Shown here piece after piece: positions 6,849-14,249 of a stretch of 15,135 bases of DNA (within the stretch, counting starts at the first letter, position 1; each line of letters starts with the position of its first letter). This DNA comes from JBQTIU01 sp052387815 (GTDB lineage: Bacteria > Pseudomonadota > Alphaproteobacteria > CACIAM-22H2). The stretch spans positions 1 through 15,135 of the forward strand of contig JBQTIU010000043.1 of assembly GCA_052387815.1 (NCBI GenBank), read 5' to 3'. A program made the translations under genes and the position numbers. Below the pieces are notes generated by a model. That model was not told where the DNA came from and searched no databases. It saw only the letters and a list, made by a program, of their open reading frames with translations.

Positions 6849-7577
6849 CTAGAGTCCGAGATACGCCTCTTTGACGCGCTGGTTGGCGAGCAGCGCCGGC
6901 CCCGAATCCTGGAGCACGATGCGCCCGGTTTCCAGGACGTAGCCGCGGTCGGCGATGGCGAGCGCCGCATGGGCGTTCTGCTCGACGAGGAAGATCGTTG
7001 TCCCCGCCGTCTTGAGGGCGGTGATGGCGCCAAAGATCTCCTCGACCAGGAGGGGCGCGAGCCCCATGCTCGGCTCGTCGAGCAGCAGCAGCCGCGGCCT
7101 CGCCATCAGCGCACGGCCGATGGCCAGCATCTGCTGTTGCCCGCCCGACAGCGTGCCGGAGGGCTGCCTGCGCTTGTCCTTGAGGACCGGGAACATGGCG
7201 TAGATCTTGTCGAGAGCCGCTGCCAACTCGGCGCGCGGGCGCGTGTAGGCGCCGAGCGCCAGGTTGTCCGCGACCGAGAGCGGAGCGAACACCTGGCGGC
7301 CCTCCGGCACCTGCGCGATGCCGAGCCGCACCCGGCGGTCCGGGCGCGCGGCGGTGATATCGGCGCCGGCGAAGCGGATCGAGCCGGCGCTCGCCGGCTG
7401 GACGCCCGAGATGGTCTTCAACAGCGTCGTCTTGCCGGCGCCGTTGGCGCCGACCAGCGCCAGGAGTTCGCCCTCGGCGACCTTGAGGTCGATGCCCGCG
7501 AGCGCCTGGATGCGGCCGTAATGGCTCGCCAGGCCGGCGATCTCGAGCAGCGGCGCGGGCGGGCCTGGCCTGGCCAT
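6849..7577 (-). CDS. livF: LivF, ABC transporter ATP-binding protein (branched-chain amino acid type)
   Basis: This 242-residue cytoplasmic ATPase powers the importer with LivG. Visible motifs are Walker A GANGAGKT (43-50), VPEGRQVF in the Q-loop neighbourhood (about 90-97), the signature LSGGQQQ (143-149), Walker B LLLLDEPSMGLAP (from 163) and FLVEQNA (about 196-202), where LivF proteins have Gln-Asn in place of the H-loop His. The ATG at 7577-7575 shares its first base with the livG stop (TGATG), so translation is coupled. It is the last gene of the livKHMGF cluster, and the nested palindrome lies just after its stop. Confidence 0.95.
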   Translation of the reverse strand: MARPGPPAPLLEIAGLASHYGRIQALAGIDLKVAEGELLALVGANGAGKTTLLKTISGVQPASAGSIRFAGADITAARPDRRVRLGIAQVPEGRQVFAPLSVADNLALGAYTRPRAELAAALDKIYAMFPVLKDKRRQPSGTLSGGQQQMLAIGRALMARPRLLLLDEPSMGLAPLLVEEIFGAITALKTAGTTIFLVEQNAHAALAIADRGYVLETGRIVLQDSGPALLANQRVKEAYLGL

Positions 7578-8359
7578 CAGCCGCCCGCCGCGCGCGCGCC
7601 GAGATACGCCTTGATCACCTCGGGGTTCGCGCGCACCTCGGCGGCGCTGCCCTCGGCGAGCTTGCGGCCGTAATCCAGGACCAGGATATGCTCGGAGACG
7701 CCCATCACCACTTTCATGTCGTGCTCGACCAGCACGACGGTGGTGCCGGATCCGGCGATCGTCTTGATGAGCTCGATGATCGCCGCGCTCTCGGTCGGGT
7801 TGAGGCCGGCGGCAGGCTCGTCGAGCAGGACGAGGCGCGGGCCGGCGGCGAGCGCGCGCGCGATTTCGAGGCGTTTCAAGGCGCCATAGGGCAGGGCGTC
7901 CGCGTCGGCGTCGAGCCACGCGCCGAGGCCGACGAAGCGCATCAGCTCGGCCGCCCGCTCGGCGGCCTCGCGCTCGGCGCGGGCGACCGCCGGGGCGCGC
8001 ACGAGCGCCGGCCACAGGCGCGGCTTGAGGTGGAGGTGCCGTCCGACCATGACGTTCTCGAGCGCCGTCATGTTGAAGAAGATCTGGAGGTTCTGGAACG
8101 TGCGCTGGACGCCGCGCCCGGCGCGCGCCGAGGTCGTGAGACCGGTCACGTCCTCGCCGCACAGCACGATGCGCCCGCCGGTCGGCGCATAGACGCCGGT
8201 CACGAGGTTGAACACGGTGGTCTTGCCGGCGCCGTTCGGTCCGATGATCGAATGGATGCGGCCCTCGTCGATCTCGAAATCGAGGTCGGAGACCGCGCCC
8301 ACGCCCCCGAACTCCTTGGTCAGCCCCTCGACCCGCAAGAGGACGGCGCCGGCGCTCAC
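7577..8359 (-). CDS. livG: LivG, ABC transporter ATP-binding protein (branched-chain amino acid type)
   Basis: This is the 260-residue partner ATPase. It has Walker A GPNGAGKT (40-47), RTFQNLQIFFNMTALENVMVG after the Q-loop (split over residues 86-105), a LivG-type signature LPYGALKRLEIARAL (156-170) in place of LSGGQ, Walker B LVLLDEPAAGLNPTE (from 176) and VEHDM with the H-loop His213. The C-terminus ANPEVIKAYLG is typical of LivG. The start is a GTG at 8359-8357 that overlaps the livM stop in GTGA; the next in-frame ATG is deep inside the protein, so GTG is required. Confidence 0.95.
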   Translation of the reverse strand: MSAGAVLLRVEGLTKEFGGVGAVSDLDFEIDEGRIHSIIGPNGAGKTTVFNLVTGVYAPTGGRIVLCGEDVTGLTTSARAGRGVQRTFQNLQIFFNMTALENVMVGRHLHLKPRLWPALVRAPAVARAEREAAERAAELMRFVGLGAWLDADADALPYGALKRLEIARALAAGPRLVLLDEPAAGLNPTESAAIIELIKTIAGSGTTVVLVEHDMKVVMGVSEHILVLDYGRKLAEGSAAEVRANPEVIKAYLGARAAGG

Positions 8360-9318
8360 CGCGTCCCCCGCCGCCGCAGGGCCGCGAGCGTCGGCACCAG
8401 GCCGCGCGGCATGAAGATCATGACGCCGATCAGGATCGCGCCGAAGGCGAGGTGCTTGAAGTCGTGAAAGGCGGCGAGCGCCTGCGGCAGCACGGTCAGG
8501 ATCGCCGCCCCGACCACCGCCCCGAAGGTCGAGGCCATGCCGCCGAGCACGACCATGGTGACGAACTCGATCGAGCGCAGAAAACCGGCCTCGGCCGGTG
8601 TGACGAAGCGGTCGGCGTGCGCGAACAGCGATCCCGCCAGGCTGGCGAACACCGCCGAGACGACGAACACCAGGACCTTGGTGCGGGTCGTGTCGACGCC
8701 GGCGGTCTCGGCGCCGACCTCGGAGCCATGGAGGGCCCGCAACGCCCGCCCGAGCCCCGAGTCGATCAGGTTGAGCGACAGCCAGACGGCGAGAATGAGC
8801 GCGCCCGCGGTTACCCAGTACCAGGCGAGCGCCCCGGTCACCCGCAACTCGCCCGCCGACAGCGCCGGTACCGGCATGCCGTCGGGCCCGCCGGTGAGCG
8901 CGATCTCGCGGTTGATGACGATCGAGATGATGATCCCGAGGCCGAGCGTCGCCATCGCGAGATAGTGGCCCCGCAAGCGCAGGATCGGCCGGGCGACGGC
9001 GAAAGCGAGACCCCCCACGCCGAGCGCGCCGGCGAGCATGGCGAGAAACCCGTTGACGCCATAATGCGCGGTCAAGATCGCCGAGGCGTAGGCGCCGAGG
9101 GCGAAAAACCCCGCATGACCGAGGCTGATCTGGCCGGCATAGCCGATCAAGAGGTTGAGGCCGACGCAAACAATGGCGTTGAGCGCCACCTTGATCGCCA
9201 CGTCGTAATAGAATTTGTTGGGCAGGACGAGCGGCAGCAAGGCGACGACGACGCACAGCGTCGACAGCCCGCCCCACCGCGCCATGAAATCCCGCCCGCG
9301 AAGCGCGCGCCCGCTCAT
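8356..9318 (-). CDS. livM: LivM, ABC transporter permease (branched-chain amino acid type)
   Basis: This 320-residue inner-membrane permease has about eight to ten hydrophobic segments. GLNLLIGYAGQISLGHAGFFALGAY (about residues 53-77, given in two parts: GLNLLIGYAGQISLGH and AGFFALGAY) is the LivM hallmark. LRGHYLAMATLGLG and the GRALRALHGSEVGAETAGVD segment (from about 190), which resembles the ATPase-contacting EAA loop, follow. MVVLGGMASTFGAVVGAA and a basic tail (LRRRGTR) complete the protein. The ATG at 9318-9316 overlaps the livH stop in ATGA. Substrate range in this family includes leucine, isoleucine, valine, other hydrophobic amino acids and some amides or aromatic acids, so specificity is open. 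Confidence 0.95.
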   Translation of the reverse strand: MSGRALRGRDFMARWGGLSTLCVVVALLPLVLPNKFYYDVAIKVALNAIVCVGLNLLIGYAGQISLGHAGFFALGAYASAILTAHYGVNGFLAMLAGALGVGGLAFAVARPILRLRGHYLAMATLGLGIIISIVINREIALTGGPDGMPVPALSAGELRVTGALAWYWVTAGALILAVWLSLNLIDSGLGRALRALHGSEVGAETAGVDTTRTKVLVFVVSAVFASLAGSLFAHADRFVTPAEAGFLRSIEFVTMVVLGGMASTFGAVVGAAILTVLPQALAAFHDFKHLAFGAILIGVMIFMPRGLVPTLAALRRRGTR

Positions 9319-10205
9319 ACCTGGTGCGTCGGCTTGCCGCCGAACAGCCCGCTCGGGCGCACGAACAGCACGGCGAGGATGATGACGAAGGCGACGGCGT
9401 CCTTGTAGGCGGAAGACACGTATCCGGCGGCGAGCGATTCGGCGAGGCCGAGCGCCAGGCCGCCGGCGACCGCCCCGAACGGGTTGCCGATCCCGCCCAA
9501 GATCGCCGCGCTGAAGCCCTTGAGGCCGAGCATGATGCCGATATCGTATTTCGTGAGGGTGATCGGCGCGGTGAGAATGCCGGCGAGCCCGCCCAGCGCC
9601 CCCGACAGGCCGAAGCTCAGGAGCAGGATCATCCGCGTGTCGATGCCGACGAGGCGCGCCGCCAGCGGGTTGTGCGAGGTGGCGAGCATCGCCTTGCCGA
9701 GGCGCGTGCGGTCGAAGAACCACTTGAGCGCCGCGACGACCACGACGACGACGGCGAGCACCCACAGGCTCTGCGTCTGGAGCGTCGCGCCGGCGATGTG
9801 CAGCGGCGTCTCGCCGGAAAACGCCGGCAGGCGGTAGAAATTCTTGCCGAGCGTCACCTCGACCGCGCCGCGGATGAAGATCGAGGCGCCGATGGTGATG
9901 ATGATGATCGTCACCACCGAGGCGCCGCCCCCGCGAGCCGAGGCCGCCGGTTGGACCGCGAATTTCGCTAGCCCGACGCCGACCAGGGCCGCGAGGGCGA
10001 CCGAGGCCGGCACCGCGAGCCACAGCGGCAGGCCGCCTGCCGCGATCAGGAAAACGGCCGACATGCCGCCGACCATCACGAACTCGCCCTGGGCGAAATT
10101 GATCACCTGGCTCGAGTTGTAGATGATCGAGAACCCGATCCCGACCAGCGCGTAGATCGCGCCGACGGTGAGCCCCGTGAACGTGAATTGCAGGAACTCG
10201 GCCAA
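9315..10205 (-). CDS. livH: LivH, ABC transporter permease (branched-chain amino acid type)
   Basis: This 296-residue inner-membrane permease begins GLTVGAIYALVGIGFSIIYN and continues VINFAQGEFVMVGGM, the LivH signature. RLGKAMLATSHNPLAARLVGID is the coupling-loop segment, followed by GLKGFSAAILGGIGNPFGAV and a C-terminal hydrophobic helix ending LFVRPSGLFG. The start is unusual: TTG at 10205-10203. An in-frame TAG lies five codons upstream and no ATG or GTG occurs before the conserved N-terminus, so TTG is effectively forced. A GGGA lies about nine bases before it. Weak initiation here, together with hairpins upstream, would keep permease levels below those of the binding protein. Confidence 0.95.
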   Translation of the reverse strand: MAEFLQFTFTGLTVGAIYALVGIGFSIIYNSSQVINFAQGEFVMVGGMSAVFLIAAGGLPLWLAVPASVALAALVGVGLAKFAVQPAASARGGGASVVTIIIITIGASIFIRGAVEVTLGKNFYRLPAFSGETPLHIAGATLQTQSLWVLAVVVVVVAALKWFFDRTRLGKAMLATSHNPLAARLVGIDTRMILLLSFGLSGALGGLAGILTAPITLTKYDIGIMLGLKGFSAAILGGIGNPFGAVAGGLALGLAESLAAGYVSSAYKDAVAFVIILAVLFVRPSGLFGGKPTHQV

Positions 10206-10233
10206 GTCGTCCGGTCCCTAGAACTCGGTGTCA

Positions 10234-10292
10234 CGGGTTCGCGAGTCGCGACCCGCGGCCCCACCCCGACATCGAATGACGTCGGGGTGGGG
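10234..10292 (-). promoter_or_regulatory. Two stem-loops in the livK-livH intercistronic gap
   Basis: In transcript order, a 12-pair perfect stem CCCCACCCCGAC/GTCGGGGTGGGG (10259-10270 with 10281-10292, ten-base loop) is followed by a stem CGGG-T-TCGCGA/TCGCGA-CCCG (10234-10255, one bulged base). There is no T tract. Such structures after a binding-protein gene usually protect the upstream mRNA from 3' decay or partly stop transcription, giving excess binding protein; here that is inference. Confidence 0.6.
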
Positions 10293-10322
10293 AATGATGC
10301 CCCGTCTTGTGCGAAGCCCGTT

Positions 10323-11489
10323 CTAGTACAGCAGGTTCCACGTGTTGTTCTTGATCACGATCATCTTGAACGAGTCGATCGACAGGCCCATGTGGTCGGC
10401 CGGCGTCATGTTGTAGACGCCGTCCACGCCGACGAAGTTCTTGGTCTTCTCGATCTCGTCGCGGACCTTGGCCTTGTCGGCGCCGCCGGCCCGCTTCATC
10501 GCCTCGATGGAGATCATCAGCCCGTCATACGCGTGGCCGCCGAAGGTCGAGACCGGCTCGTTGTTGGTGGCGGCGCGATAGGCCTGGGCGTAGTCCAGCG
10601 CCACCTTCTTTTGCGGATCGCTGTCGGCGAGCTGCCCGGCGACCAGCAGGGCGGCCACCGGCACCCGCATGCCCTCGGCGCCGCCGCCGGCCCCATCGAT
10701 GAACTGCTGCGAGCCGACACCGTGGTTGAAATAGAACTGGATGTTCTGCATGCCGAGCTGGCCGTAGTTGCGCGCCGTGATCGCGGCCGGCGCGCCGAAG
10801 CCGCAGCCCAGGATCGCCTCGAGGCCGGGCGTGTTCTTGATCTTGGTGAGCTGCACGGTCATGTCGGTGTCGGTGGGCGCATAGGTCTCGTCGCCGACGA
10901 CGGTGACGCCGTATTTGGGCGCCATGTCGCGCGCCTCCTTGCGGCACGACTGATCGAAGCCGCCCGAGCCGGCGATGATCGCGACCTTGGACTTGTTGTT
11001 GCGCTTCATGTCGGCGAAGATCTTCTCCACCGCCATGCGGTCGGAATGGGGCATCTTGAACACCCATTTCTTGACCGGCTCGACGATCACCGACGCGCCG
11101 GCCAGCGACACGAACGGGATCTGCGCCTCCTCGACCAGCGGCACCACGGCCATGGTCTCGCCGGTGGTGCTGCCGCCGATGATGATGTCGACCTTGTCCT
11201 CCTCGATCAGCCGGCGCGCGAAGGTGACGGCCTGGCGCGCGTCGCCGCCGGTGTCGTAGACGACGAGCTGGAGCCGCCGGCCGCCGACGCCGCCCGCCTG
11301 GTTGATGCGCTCGACATAGGTCCGGAGCGTCTTTGCCTCGGGATCGCCGAGGAACGAGGCCGGGCCGGTGATGGCGAGGAAGGAGCCGATCTTGATCGGC
11401 TGTTGCGCGCCGGCCTCGCCGCCGGCCAGCGCCAAGCCGCCCAACGCCAGGGCGGCGAGCGCGCCGCGAAGGAACTCCCGCTTCGACAT
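10323..11489 (-). CDS. livK: LivK-type periplasmic substrate-binding protein
   Basis: The 388-residue protein has a signal peptide: basic SKREFLRG, a hydrophobic stretch of about 15 residues, and a probable cleavage after GEAGA (residue 28). The mature start IKIGSFLAITGPASFLG and YVERINQAGGVGGR are typical of type 1 periplasmic binding proteins of the HAAT family, which trap amino acids and dock on LivHM. VDIIIGGSTTGETMAVVPL, PFVSLAGAS and FKMPHSDRMAVEKIFADM follow, with the second lobe from about 150 and a DGVYNMTPADHMGL return near the C-terminus. GGGAGG lies about ten bases before the ATG. It is the first gene of livKHMGF, with its own candidate promoter upstream. The ligand cannot be deduced safely. 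Confidence 0.93.
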   Translation of the reverse strand: MSKREFLRGALAALALGGLALAGGEAGAQQPIKIGSFLAITGPASFLGDPEAKTLRTYVERINQAGGVGGRRLQLVVYDTGGDARQAVTFARRLIEEDKVDIIIGGSTTGETMAVVPLVEEAQIPFVSLAGASVIVEPVKKWVFKMPHSDRMAVEKIFADMKRNNKSKVAIIAGSGGFDQSCRKEARDMAPKYGVTVVGDETYAPTDTDMTVQLTKIKNTPGLEAILGCGFGAPAAITARNYGQLGMQNIQFYFNHGVGSQQFIDGAGGGAEGMRVPVAALLVAGQLADSDPQKKVALDYAQAYRAATNNEPVSTFGGHAYDGLMISIEAMKRAGGADKAKVRDEIEKTKNFVGVDGVYNMTPADHMGLSIDSFKMIVIKNNTWNLLY

Positions 11490-11529
11490 GGCTCGAATAC
11501 CTCCCGTTTGCGTTTCGTGTCCGTCCCAC

Positions 11530-11557
11530 CTGTAACCAGTCGCGGCGCCGCGGTCAA
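11530..11557 (-). promoter_or_regulatory. Candidate livK promoter with a palindrome in the spacer
   Basis: On the minus strand TTGACC (11557-11552) is a good -35 box, and TTACAG (11535-11530), a poor -10 match, follows after 16 bases. The perfect 12-base palindrome CGCGGCGCCGCG (11552-11541) fills most of the spacer and could be an operator. It sits between the PF04339-type gene and livK. The weak -10 box keeps confidence low. Confidence 0.35.
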
Positions 11558-11573
11558 CCGGTGGCTGGCGCGC

Positions 11574-12737
11574 TCAGGCGGTGGCGCCTTGGTGCTTGTA
11601 GGGCGAGTGCTCGCCGAGTTCCGCCATTTCGCGGATCACGAGCTCGGTTTCGCGGGCGAGGAAATCCTTGACCGCGCGCCGGAAGCCGGGATCCCGGATC
11701 CAGTGCGCACTGAAGGTCGGCCGCGGCAGATAGCCGCGCCCGATCTTGTGCTCGCCTTGCGCCCCAGCCTCGACCCGAGCGAGGCCGCGGGAGATGGCGA
11801 ACTCGATCGCGCGGTAATAGCAGGCCTCGAAATGCAGGAACTTGAAATCGCCGTGGGCGCCCCAGTTGCGGCCATACAGCGCCTCGCCGCCCACGAGGTT
11901 GAGCGCGCCGGCGACGTAGGTCCGGCCGTGGCGCGCCATCATCAGGACCGCGCGCTCGGGCGCCGTGGCGCCCAGGCGGTGGAAGAAGTCCCGGGTCAAG
12001 TAGGGGCTGCCCCATTTGCGCTCGCCGGTCGAGATGTAGAACTCGAAGAACCGGTCCCAGTGTCCGGGCTCGATCGCCGCCCCGGTCAGCGTCTCGACCT
12101 CGATGCCCTGGGCCGCCACCGCGCGGCGTTCCTTGCGGATCGCCTTGCGCTTCGAGTGCGTGAGCGCGGCGAGGAAATCCTCGAAGCACGCATAACCCCG
12201 GTTGTCCCAGTGGTACTGCACGCCGCGGCGGATCAGCCACCCGGCGGCGGCGAAGGCCGCGGCCTCGTCCGCGGTGCAGAAGGTGACGTGGAGCGAGGAC
12301 ACGCCGCTCGCCTCAGCGACCTCGGCAAGCGCGCGGATGAGCGCGGCGCGCACCCCATCGCTGTTCTCGCGCATCAACAGGCGCGGGCCGGTGACCGGCG
12401 TGAACGGGACCGCGGCCTGCAGCTTGGGGTAGTAGCGCCCGCCGGCCCGCCGATAGGCCTCGGCCCAGCCGTGGTCGAACACGTATTCGCCGTAGGAATG
12501 CGACTTCAGGTACATCGGCACGACGCCGATCACCCGCCCGCCCTCGGCGGCGGCGACGAGGTGCTGCGGGCGCCAGCCGGTCCGCGCCGTTGCCGACCCG
12601 CTGGCCTCGAGGGCGGCGAGGAAGGCGTGGGAGACGAACGGGTTGTCGGGGCCCGCGCAGGCATCCCAATCGGCCGGCGCGAGCTCGGCGATGCGCTCCG
12701 CTACGCTGACCGCGATCGCCTCGCCGCCGTCGGGCAT
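11574..12737 (-). CDS. GNAT-fold/FemAB-like protein of the PF04339 (former DUF482) type
   Basis: This 387-residue protein matches my memory of PF04339, called peptidogalycan or FemAB-like acyltransferases; the biochemical activity of most members is unknown. Seen: an N-terminal WDACAGPDNPFVSHAFLAALE, RPQHLVAA, VPMYLKSHSYGEYVFDHGWA, KLQAAVPFTPVTGPRLL, the basic stretch THSKRKAIRKERR, then GERKWGSPYLTRDFFHRLG and a second-lobe segment LNLVGGEALYGRNWG with FLHFEACYYRAIEFAI and EHKIGRGYLPRPTFSAHWI. The two-lobed order is that of FemAB-type proteins. The ATG at 12737 comes two bases after the ridA stop, so the two are co-translated. No signal peptide is visible. Confidence 0.85.
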   Translation of the reverse strand: MPDGGEAIAVSVAERIAELAPADWDACAGPDNPFVSHAFLAALEASGSATARTGWRPQHLVAAAEGGRVIGVVPMYLKSHSYGEYVFDHGWAEAYRRAGGRYYPKLQAAVPFTPVTGPRLLMRENSDGVRAALIRALAEVAEASGVSSLHVTFCTADEAAAFAAAGWLIRRGVQYHWDNRGYACFEDFLAALTHSKRKAIRKERRAVAAQGIEVETLTGAAIEPGHWDRFFEFYISTGERKWGSPYLTRDFFHRLGATAPERAVLMMARHGRTYVAGALNLVGGEALYGRNWGAHGDFKFLHFEACYYRAIEFAISRGLARVEAGAQGEHKIGRGYLPRPTFSAHWIRDPGFRRAVKDFLARETELVIREMAELGEHSPYKHQGATA

Positions 12738-12739
12738 GA

Positions 12740-13204
12740 TCAGGCGGCCTCGAACACCGCCTCGACCTCGACCGCCACGCCGAGCGGCAGCGAGGCGGCG
12801 CCGACGGCGGCGCGGGCGTGGCGGCCGGCCTCGCCGAGGACCTCGACCATGAGGTCGGAGGCGCCGTTGATGACCTTCGGGTGGTCGGCGAACTCGGGCG
12901 TCGAGTTGACGAAGCCCGTGAGCTTGACGCAGCGCTTGACGCGGTCGAGGTCGCCGAGCGCCGCCTTGAGCTGGGCGAGAATGTTGATGGCGCACAGCCG
13001 CGCCGCCTCCCTCCCGGCCGCGACCCCGAACTCGCGGCCGAGCTTGCCGATGAACTCCGGCTTGCCGTCCTGGAGTGTGATCTGCCCGGACACGAACACG
13101 AGGTCGCCCGTGCGCACGAACGGCACGTAATTGGCGACCGGCACGGCCGCGGAAGGCAGCGCGATCCCGAGCTCCTGCAAGCGCGCTTCGATGCGTCCGG
13201 CCAT
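12740..13204 (-). CDS. RidA-family (YjgF/YER057c/UK114) protein
   Basis: RidA proteins hydrolyse reactive enamine/imine intermediates, chiefly 2-aminoacrylate, protecting PLP enzymes. This 154-residue form is longer at the N-terminus than E. coli RidA (about 128) and begins RIEARLQELGIALP, the layout of the YjgH-like subfamilies. YVPFVRTGDLVFVSGQI, GREAARLCAINILAQLKAALGDL (residues 64-86) and VNSTPEF are typical, and HARAAVGAASLPLGVAVEVEA contains Arg131, corresponding to the active-site Arg105 of E. coli RidA. Enamine deaminase activity is therefore plausible but not certain for this subgroup. It is the upstream partner of the PF04339-type gene. Confidence 0.88.
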   Translation of the reverse strand: MAGRIEARLQELGIALPSAAVPVANYVPFVRTGDLVFVSGQITLQDGKPEFIGKLGREFGVAAGREAARLCAINILAQLKAALGDLDRVKRCVKLTGFVNSTPEFADHPKVINGASDLMVEVLGEAGRHARAAVGAASLPLGVAVEVEAVFEAA

Positions 13205-13633
13205 GGATGGCGCCCCGCTTGCTGTCGGCCCCGAGGGGCGAGCATCGCCGGCGGCGGCGCGACAATAACGGTGCGGGCGATGGGGGTGGGGCGCGGCCTA
13301 AACCGAACTTCCGGTGCCGAACCACGGTGGCGCCGGCGGACCGCGTCGCGATCGAGCGCGCGTTGCCGCACGGCGATGCAGCGGCGGCGCTCGGCATCGT
13401 GCCGAAGCTCGGCCTCACGCCGTCTGCCGCCACGCCGCCCCGAGCGGCTGGCCAAGCTGGCGCTGGTAGCGCGCCATCGAACTGCTCGGCATCTCCCTCG
13501 CCGCGTAGGCAGGGCGGCCTCTCGCCATCCGCCCTATCCGAGTCCGATCGACCGCTTGCGTCTCGGCCGCCACGGAAGTTCGGATCGAAAATAAAAAGGC
13601 GGGCATTTGTAGGGTCGGGGAAGGGGCGAGGGG
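13205..13633. other. Gene-free region between ridA and higA
   Basis: The 429 bases hold no ORF with convincing coding character; long open frames here are rich in Arg, Ala and Pro and look like GC-driven shadows. Features seen: GCCCC/GGGGC symmetry close upstream of ridA, presumably in its leader, and a short A-rich patch near 13590. It may be old degraded coding DNA, but I recognise no protein fragment. Confidence 0.5.
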
Positions 13634-13939
13634 TCACGCAGCCGGCATTGCGCGGAACACTGCCGCCGGCTTCCAGCGGCGCGCCGCGCGCTCTGCGTCG
13701 TAGGCGTCCACGTTGGCTTGAAGGTTGACCCACAACTGAGCCGAAGTCCCGAGCACCTTGGCCAACCGCGCCGCCAGGTTCGCGTCCAGGCGAACCTTGC
13801 CGTTGACGATGTCGCCCAGGTGCTTGCGGCTGTACCCTACCGCCGCGGCCAGCTTGGCAATCGAAATCCCGCGCGGCCTTAGATAGTCCTCGCGGAGAAT
13901 CTCGCCCGGCAGGGTCGGGCGACGATTGAGCTTGAACAT
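13634..13939 (-). CDS. higA: HigA-type XRE-family antitoxin
   Basis: The 101-residue protein has LPGEILREDYLRPRGISIAKLA, followed by a helix-turn-helix at about residues 26-47 (SIAKLAAAVGYSRKHLGDIVNG) and RLAKVLGTSAQLWVNLQANVDAY, the family signature of HigA antitoxins. HigA binds and neutralises HigB and represses the operon. The frame also opens at a GTG at 13957 (adding VAKERD); I prefer ATG 13939 because homologues begin close to the LPGE segment and AAAGG precedes it. The gene order, toxin first, fits higBA. The antitoxin is complete while the toxin before it is not, so it may now be an orphan regulator. Confidence 0.9.
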   Translation of the reverse strand: MFKLNRRPTLPGEILREDYLRPRGISIAKLAAAVGYSRKHLGDIVNGKVRLDANLAARLAKVLGTSAQLWVNLQANVDAYDAERAARRWKPAAVFRAMPAA

Positions 13940-13973
13940 GTCCCTTTCTTTCGCCACGACGGCAGCGCAGGCG

Positions 13974-14105
13974 TCAGTGATAGTCCTCCAAATCGACCAG
14001 TACGGCCGCGCCGTCTTGCCAACGAAACGTGATGCGCCAGTTGCCCGTAACCTTCATGGCATAGGTGCCGCGGCGGTCGCCTTTCCGCTCGTGGAAGCCG
14101 CGCAC
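13974..14105 (-). pseudogene. higB: Truncated HigB (RelE-superfamily) toxin remnant
   Basis: The minus-strand frame ending at the TGA 13976-13974 reads GFHERKGDRRGTYAMKVTGNWRITFRW and ends VDLEDYH (the first part spans about residues 3-28 of a GTG start at 14105). This is the C-terminal half of HigB toxins, including the KGDR region, the WRITF strand and the terminal aromatic. HigB proteins have about 90 residues, and the first 45-50 are absent here. The same frame stays open upstream without HigB-like sequence. A neighbouring frame reads LNTDSRAGGLPG at about 14110-14145, which might be a frameshifted remnant. The stop is 34 bases from the higA ATG. Toxic activity is unlikely. Confidence 0.75.
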
Positions 14106-14249
14106 GCCCCGGCAATCCTCCGGCCCGGCTATCCGTGTTGAGGAAATGTCGTATCCTAAGCGTCCGCCCGGCGACAGCCGTTGAAAGGGCAGTTTATTTT
14201 GGGCTCTAAGCGTATCGGCCCGAAAACTGTTGCCGCGAGGCTGCGGGCC

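Noticed and set aside
10188..13130. Very long plus-strand open frame of 980 codons
   Set aside because: It lies opposite livK, the PF04339-type gene and ridA, all with clear family motifs. The product is low-complexity Arg/Ala/Gly/Asp-rich with no domain.
13570..13633. T-rich stretch on the minus strand after higA as a terminator
   Set aside because: There is a T-run after GCCCGCC, but no complementary arm before it to form the stem.
13207..13728. Plus-strand frame of 173 codons between ridA and higA
   Set aside because: It runs antisense into higA, has no ribosome binding site, and is biased toward Arg, Ala and Pro without recognisable motifs.
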